A DNA stretch of 64,000 nucleotides, taken from assembly GCA_964489715.1 (NCBI GenBank), contig CAZBAK010000001.1, positions 1 to 64,000 on the forward strand. Direction: 5' to 3'. The translations under genes and the position numbers were made by a program. Below, piece by piece: positions 59,214 through 64,000 of this stretch (position 1 is the stretch's first letter; each line of letters opens with the position of its first letter). Under the pieces are notes generated by a model. The model did no database searches and was not told where the DNA came from. It was given only the letters and a program-made list of their open reading frames with translations. The DNA is from Tissierella_A sp964489715 (GTDB lineage: Bacteria > Bacillota > Clostridia > Tissierellales > Tissierellaceae).

Positions 59214-61073
59214 ATGTTTAATATAGAAGAAGAATTAAAAAACTTACCAGCTAAGCCTGGAGTTTACATTATGAAGAATAGTAATGATGAGATCATATAT
59301 GTAGGAAAGGCAATTTCCCTTAAAAATAGGGTAAGGCAGTACTTTCAAAAGGGAAACAATCAAGGAAGCAAAGTACGTGCCATGGTTAAAAATATAAAGG
59401 AATTTGAATATATAATAGTAGACAATGAAGTTGAAGCTCTTATTCTTGAATCAAATTTTATTAAGAAGCATAAACCTAAATACAATATACTCTTAAGGGA
59501 TGATAAACAATATCCCTATATAAAGGTATCTTTAAATGAAAAGTTTCCAAGAGTTATGAAGACAAGAAGAGTATTAAAAGATGGAGCTAAATATTTTGGA
59601 CCTTATCCAAGTGCTACGTCTGTCAATGATGCTATAGATATTCTTCATGAAATATATCCTATAAGAACCTGTAAATTGAACTTAGATAGGGAAAATAAAA
59701 ATATAAGACCATGTTTAAGATATCAAATAGGAAAATGTAGCGGGGTTTGTATTGGACTTGGTGATGAAAAAGAGTATATGGATATGATAAAAAAAGTAAT
59801 GAGATTTTTAAGTGGAAAAGATGATTCAATTATAGAATTAATAGAAGCTAAAATGCTAGAAGCTTCTAAAGAATTAGAATTTGAAAAGGCAAGTATCTAT
59901 AGGGACCAGTTAAACTCACTTCTTACACTACAAGAAAAACAAAAGATAGTATCAGATATAACAATAGATAGAGATATTATAGCTATGGCTAGGGGTTTAG
60001 AAGAAGTCTGTATACAAATCTTTTTTATTCGAGCTGGAAAGATCCTTGGAAGGGAACATTTCTTATTAGAAGATACATTTAATAGTGAAAGAGGAGAGAT
60101 ATTGAGTTCTTTTATAAAGCAGTTTTATATAGGAACAGCATATGTACCTAAGGAAATCCTCTTAGAATCAGAAATTGAAGATATTGAAACCGTTACTAAA
60201 TGGCTTGAAAGCAAGAGAGGAAGTAGGGTTAATCTATCAGTTCCTCAAAGAGGCGAAAAACTTAGACTGGTAGAGATGGTAAAGAAAAATGCAAAAGATA
60301 TGTTGAAGAAGTATGGAGATAGATTTCTTAAAAAACATAGACAGAATTTAAGGGCTCTAGAAGAAATTCAAGATATACTGGATTTAGATCATCCAATTAA
60401 GAGAATTGAAGCGTATGATATATCAAATATAAGTGGAGTTCATTCTGTAGGATCTATGGTGGTTTTTGAAAATGGAGAAGCAAAAAGAAGTGACTATAGA
60501 AGATTCAAAATAAAAAGTATAGATACACCCGATGATTATGCTAGTATGGAGGAAGTATTAAAAAGAAGATTTACAAGAGGAATCAAAGAAAAGCAAAATA
60601 GAGAAGAGGATTTAAAAATCCAAGGTTTTTCAAGTTTTCCAGATCTTATAATGATGGATGGTGGAAAGGGCCAGGTAAATATAGCTTTAAAGGTCTTAAA
60701 TCAATTGGGATTAGATATAGCAGTATGTGGCCTTGTAAAGGATGATTCCCATACAACAAGAGGGATTATATATGAAAATACTGAATATAATATGGACCTT
60801 GATTCTCTTGGATTTAAGATGATCTATAAGATACAGGAAGAAGCCCATAGATTTGCTATAAATTATCATAGAAGTTTGAGAAGCAAAGATATGTTTAGAT
60901 CTGAACTAGATGGTATAAAGGGAATCGGACAAAAGAGGAAGGTTGAGCTCTTGAAACACTTTAAAAGTATAGAAAAGATAAAAAAAGCTAGTATAGAAGA
61001 ATTGCAAGAAGTTGAAAGTATGAATATAAAATCCGCAGAAGAATTATATAATCATTTTAGAGAGGAGAAATAA
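59214..61073 (+). CDS. uvrC: Excinuclease ABC subunit C
   Basis: A 619-residue endonuclease that makes both incisions. It has an N-terminal GIY-YIG domain (GVYIMKNSNDEIIYVGKA, about 17-34), a UVR domain (EASKELEFEKASIYRDQL), an RNase H-like domain (IEAYDISNISGVHSVGSMVVFENG, DLIMMDGGKGQVN) and a C-terminal HhH2 (LDGIKGIGQKRKVELLKHF). It sits 22.7 kb from uvrA. It leads the block uvrC-pspC-hprK-murB-PHP-rapZ. Confidence 0.97.
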   Translation: MFNIEEELKNLPAKPGVYIMKNSNDEIIYVGKAISLKNRVRQYFQKGNNQGSKVRAMVKNIKEFEYIIVDNEVEALILESNFIKKHKPKYNILLRDDKQYPYIKVSLNEKFPRVMKTRRVLKDGAKYFGPYPSATSVNDAIDILHEIYPIRTCKLNLDRENKNIRPCLRYQIGKCSGVCIGLGDEKEYMDMIKKVMRFLSGKDDSIIELIEAKMLEASKELEFEKASIYRDQLNSLLTLQEKQKIVSDITIDRDIIAMARGLEEVCIQIFFIRAGKILGREHFLLEDTFNSERGEILSSFIKQFYIGTAYVPKEILLESEIEDIETVTKWLESKRGSRVNLSVPQRGEKLRLVEMVKKNAKDMLKKYGDRFLKKHRQNLRALEEIQDILDLDHPIKRIEAYDISNISGVHSVGSMVVFENGEAKRSDYRRFKIKSIDTPDDYASMEEVLKRRFTRGIKEKQNREEDLKIQGFSSFPDLIMMDGGKGQVNIALKVLNQLGLDIAVCGLVKDDSHTTRGIIYENTEYNMDLDSLGFKMIYKIQEEAHRFAINYHRSLRSKDMFRSELDGIKGIGQKRKVELLKHFKSIEKIKKASIEELQEVESMNIKSAEELYNHFREEK

Positions 61074-61074
61074 G

Positions 61075-61266
61075 ATGAATAAAAAACTTTATAAATCTCA
61101 AGAAAATAAGATGATTGCAGGTGTGTGTGGTGGTATTGGAGAATATTTTAATGTGGATCCTACTTTAATCAGATTAGCTTGGGCTGTACTTTCAATTCCA
61201 ACAGCCATGTTTGGAGGTATAGTTCTCTACATTATAGCGGCTATAATAATACCAAATGAGTATTAA
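61075..61266 (+). CDS. PspC-domain small membrane protein
   Basis: A 63-residue protein: KLYKSQENKMIAGVCGGIGEYF (about 4-25), followed by a hydrophobic span (about 36-60). This is the standard PspC stress-response membrane domain. It begins one base after the uvrC stop codon and is followed 19 bases later by hprK, so it is part of the operon. The role in this organism is unknown. Confidence 0.9.
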   Translation: MNKKLYKSQENKMIAGVCGGIGEYFNVDPTLIRLAWAVLSIPTAMFGGIVLYIIAAIIIPNEY

Positions 61267-61285
61267 ATAAAAGGAGAATAGATAG

Positions 61286-62206
61286 ATGGATTATGTAAGA
61301 CTAGAGGAACTGATAGAAGAACTAAATTTAGAACTAGTGTATGCTTCTGATGACATAGAAGATATAAAGATAAACTCCATAGAAGTATGTAGGCCTGGTC
61401 TACAAATAGGAGGATATTTTAATAAGTTTGTGCCTGAAAGAATACAGATTATAGGCAATGCAGAGTGGTATTATTATGAATCACTTTCCCTGGAAGAAAG
61501 AGTAAAAAATATGGATAGATACTTCTCCTATGATATGCCAGCTATTATATTTGCTAGAGACTTGGAAGTGTTTCCTGAGATGATTGAACTGGCTAAAAAA
61601 TATAATAGAACTATTTTAAGGACTAAGAGAACAACATCCAGTATTATTAATAAGATAACAGGATATATAGAACTAGAACTTGCACCAGAAACTAGAATAC
61701 ATGGAGTATTTGTAGAAGTATATGGAATAGGTGTCCTTATAACTGGTAAGTCTGGGGTAGGTAAATCCGAAACAGCACTTGATCTTGTAATTCGTGGTCA
61801 CAGATTGATTTCAGATGATACAGTTATAATAAAAGATGTAGAAGGAAAGCTTATGGGAAGATCTCCAGAGATCACAAGACACTTTATGGAAATTAGAGGG
61901 CTTGGTATACTTGATATAGAAAGACTCTATGGTGTTGGTTCTGTGAAAAATTATGAGTTTATAGATGTAGTAGTAGAACTTGAGCTTTGGAATGAAAGTG
62001 CCGAATATGACAGAATAGGTCTGGATGAAAGCTTTACTAGAATACTAGATCTAGATATTTCAACAGTTACAGTACCTGTAAGACCTGGTAGAAATGTTGC
62101 TATGATAGTTGAAGTTGCAGTTAGAAACTATAGGCAAAAAACATTGGGATACAATGCTGCCCATGAGTTAAACGAAAGAATAAAAAAGAGATCAAATGAT
62201 AGATAA
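61286..62206 (+). CDS. hprK: HPr kinase/phosphorylase
   Basis: A 306-residue bifunctional enzyme that phosphorylates HPr on Ser46 and removes the group, setting carbon catabolite control. It has the Walker A GKSGVGKSET (about 153-162) and the HPrK C-terminal signature around EIRGLGILDIERLYG. The N-terminal domain (about 1-130) is the usual HprK fold. It lies in the conserved uvrC-hprK-murB order. Confidence 0.96.
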   Translation: MDYVRLEELIEELNLELVYASDDIEDIKINSIEVCRPGLQIGGYFNKFVPERIQIIGNAEWYYYESLSLEERVKNMDRYFSYDMPAIIFARDLEVFPEMIELAKKYNRTILRTKRTTSSIINKITGYIELELAPETRIHGVFVEVYGIGVLITGKSGVGKSETALDLVIRGHRLISDDTVIIKDVEGKLMGRSPEITRHFMEIRGLGILDIERLYGVGSVKNYEFIDVVVELELWNESAEYDRIGLDESFTRILDLDISTVTVPVRPGRNVAMIVEVAVRNYRQKTLGYNAAHELNERIKKRSNDR

Positions 62207-62248
62207 AAAACATATTAAATAAAAAATACTAACAATAGGGGTGATAGT

Positions 62249-63163
62249 TTGGATAGTAAAGAATTGATCCAAATATTTAAAGACAAGGAAGTAGGTAGCT
62301 TGCTTAAAGATGAAGCTATGAAAAATCATACAACTTTTAAAATAGGAGGACCAGTTGATTTAATGATCCTTCCTAAAACTGAAGATCAGGTAAAGCTTGC
62401 AATAGATATATGTAAAAGTGAAAATTTGAACTATATGGTTATGGGTAACGGTAGCAATTTGCTAGTAAAAGATGGTGGTATAAGAGGAGTTATAATAAAG
62501 TTAAATGATAATTTTAATAAAATAGAGGTAAGAGATAATAAAATATATGCAGAAGCTGGAGCTCTCTTGTGTGAAATTAGTAGAGAAGCTTTAAAAAATT
62601 CCCTATCAGGCTTTGAATTTGCCAGTGGTATTCCAGGAGCTCTTGGAGGAGCTATGACTATGAATGCTGGAGCTTATGGTGGTGAAATGAAAGATGTCAC
62701 AGAAAAGTTAAGGGTATTGGACAGCTATGGTAATATAAGAGAATATACAAATGAAGAAATGAATTTTAGATATAGGGGAAGCAGAGTAGAAGATGAGGGA
62801 CTTGTAGTTTTAAGTGCAGTGATTAAACTAGAGAATAAAGAAAAAGAAGATATAAAAGCCATTATTGATGATTTAACTTATAAGAGAACTTCAAAACAGC
62901 CTCTAGAATATCCAAGTGGAGGCAGTACTTTTAAAAGACCTGAGGGCTACTATGCAGGGAAGCTTATAGATGACTCAGGTCTTAGAGGATTGAGATATGG
63001 TGGAGCAGAAGTTTCTAAAAAGCATTGTGGATTTGTTATAAATAAGGATAGAGCCACTTGCAAGGATGTTTTAACTCTTATAGAAACTATAAAAAAGACA
63101 GTAAAGGATAATTATGAAGTGGACTTAGAAAGAGAAATAAAATTACTTGGAGAAGAATTATAA
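62249..63163 (+). CDS. murB: UDP-N-acetylenolpyruvoylglucosamine reductase
   Basis: A 304-residue FAD enzyme of peptidoglycan precursor synthesis. It has FAD motifs GNGSNLLVKDGGI and ASGIPGALGGAMTMNAGAYGGE, the YRGSRV Arg/Tyr region, PSGGSTFKRPEG with the catalytic Ser, and a C-terminal Glu. This is the short type II form common in Firmicutes. It starts at TTG 62249 after AGGGGTGA. The stop overlaps the next ATG by one base. Confidence 0.95.
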   Translation: MDSKELIQIFKDKEVGSLLKDEAMKNHTTFKIGGPVDLMILPKTEDQVKLAIDICKSENLNYMVMGNGSNLLVKDGGIRGVIIKLNDNFNKIEVRDNKIYAEAGALLCEISREALKNSLSGFEFASGIPGALGGAMTMNAGAYGGEMKDVTEKLRVLDSYGNIREYTNEEMNFRYRGSRVEDEGLVVLSAVIKLENKEKEDIKAIIDDLTYKRTSKQPLEYPSGGSTFKRPEGYYAGKLIDDSGLRGLRYGGAEVSKKHCGFVINKDRATCKDVLTLIETIKKTVKDNYEVDLEREIKLLGEEL

Positions 63164-63900
63164 TGAGACTTTTTGGTGACTATCATACCCATACAGTCTA
63201 TAGCCATGGAGAGGGTCAAATAGAAGATAATGTAAAGATAGCTATAAAAAAAGATCTAAAAGAAATAGCCATATGTGATCATGGACCAGGGCATTTTTTA
63301 TATGGAGTAAAGAGGGAAAATATATCCCTTATGAAGGAAGAGATAATTAGATTAAATGATAAATATTCTAAAGATGGTATAAAAATCCTCCTGGGAGTAG
63401 AAGCAAATCTTATTGGCTTTGAAGGAGAAATAGATATGGATGAGGAGCTTATCAAGCACACAGATATATTACTTTTAGGCTATCATTATGGAATTATACC
63501 TGCTAGTTTTAGAGATGGATTTAGATTTTATATAGAAAATCCCCTAGCTAAATACCTAGGCCTTAACAAGGAAAAACTTATAGAATTAAATACTATAGCC
63601 TTTATAAAAGCTATCAACAATTATCCAGTAGATTTTATAACCCATCCAGGTGCTAAAGTAGAACTAGATATAAAGGAACTTGCAAGAGAATGTTCCAAAG
63701 TTGGAACAGCTCTAGAGATAAATGCAAAGCATGGGGAACTTTCAATGGAAAGCATTAAAATAGCTATGAAGGAAGATGTAGATTTCATTGTAAATAGTGA
63801 TGCTCACTGTCCTGAGGATGTGGGCAATATAGAAAAATCACTGGAGAGGGCAAAAGATGCTAAACTCCCCTTAAATAGAATAAAAAATATAATAATCTAG
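63163..63900 (+). CDS. PHP-domain phosphoesterase
   Basis: A 245-residue metal-dependent phosphoesterase of the PHP family: DYHTHTVYSHGEG near the start, ICDHGPGH, LGVEANLIG, DFITHPGA and the NSDAH metal site near the end. The family includes histidinol phosphatase HisJ and YcdX-type hydrolases. No histidine genes are nearby, so the substrate is unknown. It starts on the last base of the murB stop (TAATG), which implies coupling. Confidence 0.88.
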   Translation: MRLFGDYHTHTVYSHGEGQIEDNVKIAIKKDLKEIAICDHGPGHFLYGVKRENISLMKEEIIRLNDKYSKDGIKILLGVEANLIGFEGEIDMDEELIKHTDILLLGYHYGIIPASFRDGFRFYIENPLAKYLGLNKEKLIELNTIAFIKAINNYPVDFITHPGAKVELDIKELARECSKVGTALEINAKHGELSMESIKIAMKEDVDFIVNSDAHCPEDVGNIEKSLERAKDAKLPLNRIKNIII

Positions 63901-63910
63901 GAGGATTTAA

Positions 63911-64000
63911 ATGGATTTTTTAATAATAACTGGTATGTCTGGAGCAGGTAAATCTCAGACTATGAAAATATTAGAAGATATGGGCTATTACTGCATGGAC
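63911..64000 (+). CDS. rapZ: RapZ-type P-loop protein, N-terminus (cut by window end)
   Basis: The frame opens at ATG 63911 behind TAGGAGG, 10 bases after the PHP gene, and runs to the window edge. The first 30 residues read like RapZ/YvcJ: an IITGMSGAGKSQ nucleotide loop, then LEDMGYYCMD. The position after murB agrees with the usual hprK-murB-rapZ order. Only 30 codons are visible. Confidence 0.88.
   Translation, partial: MDFLIITGMSGAGKSQTMKILEDMGYYCMD

Noticed and set aside
1..64000. CRISPR arrays, tRNA/rRNA genes, prophage or insertion sequences
   Set aside because: I looked for regular spaced repeats, cloverleaf sequences, transposase or integrase motifs and phage structural genes and found none.

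Overview
The window is AT-rich, densely coded DNA from a Gram-positive, low-GC anaerobe. The organism reads as a Clostridia/Tissierellia-type bacterium. Supporting features are the metNIQ T-box, a PcsB-like FtsEX hydrolase module, a uvrBA / uvrC-hprK-murB-rapZ gene order, alr next to a MazEF pair, a selenium-hydroxylase accessory gene and ECF-type vitamin salvage genes. No phage, transposon, integrase, CRISPR array, tRNA or rRNA was seen. The sequence is a draft scaffold with two 100-N gaps (12688-12787 and 44848-44947). The first gap is flanked by an identical 55-bp overlap and is very probably artificial.

Layout. 1-6153: small stress and envelope proteins, Hsp20, a LiaF-like protein, a SagB-type oxidoreductase, RNase Z and a membrane-anchored MutS-family ATPase. 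6190-7468: fluoride riboswitch plus a cation/proton antiporter. 7566-10571: TPP riboswitch, a thiamine-binding protein and thiXYZ, then an M20 amidohydrolase. 12100-15074: small membrane proteins and a frameshifted MscS channel. 15132-17964 (minus): metNIQ behind a methionine-specific T-box and a good promoter. 18027-25567: pepA, acpS, alr, a MazEF-like pair, cysK-cysE, a CofE-like protein and a 5-formyl-THF cyclo-ligase. 25710-29912: ftsE-ftsX-M23 hydrolase-ctpA, a division/cell-wall remodelling set. 31621-36495: uvrBA behind a promoter and a LexA-type box.

The most interesting part is 36510-59104, which lies between uvrA and uvrC, genes that are commonly close together. It holds a bacterial microcompartment (BMC) locus and a purine-catabolism locus: flavin prenyltransferase (UbiX), a UbiD-type decarboxylase, three BMC-H hexamer shell proteins, one BMC-P pentamer, a disordered protein with repeated short helices, a flavoprotein-like protein with a EutQ-like tail, adenine deaminase, guanine deaminase, a PucR regulator, a cyclic amidohydrolase, a cysteine hydrolase of the isochorismatase/carbamoylsarcosine amidase fold, a purine permease, a four-subunit molybdenum hydroxylase and the selenium-hydroxylase accessory gene yqeC.

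Read together, these enzymes fit the classical clostridial (Barker-Rabinowitz) route. Adenine and guanine are deaminated, and hypoxanthine is oxidised to xanthine. The xanthine ring is opened to 4-ureido-5-imidazolecarboxylate, decarbamoylated to 4-amino-5-imidazolecarboxylate and decarboxylated to 4-aminoimidazole. My main proposal is that the BMC encloses the later steps, with the prFMN-dependent UbiD protein as the aminoimidazole-carboxylate decarboxylase. This is inferred from family chemistry and gene order and has not been shown. I recall that bioinformatic surveys of BMC loci named a xanthine-associated type; I could not check that here.

The right end (59214-64000) returns to a conserved chromosomal block: uvrC, a PspC protein, hprK, murB, a PHP phosphoesterase and the start of rapZ.
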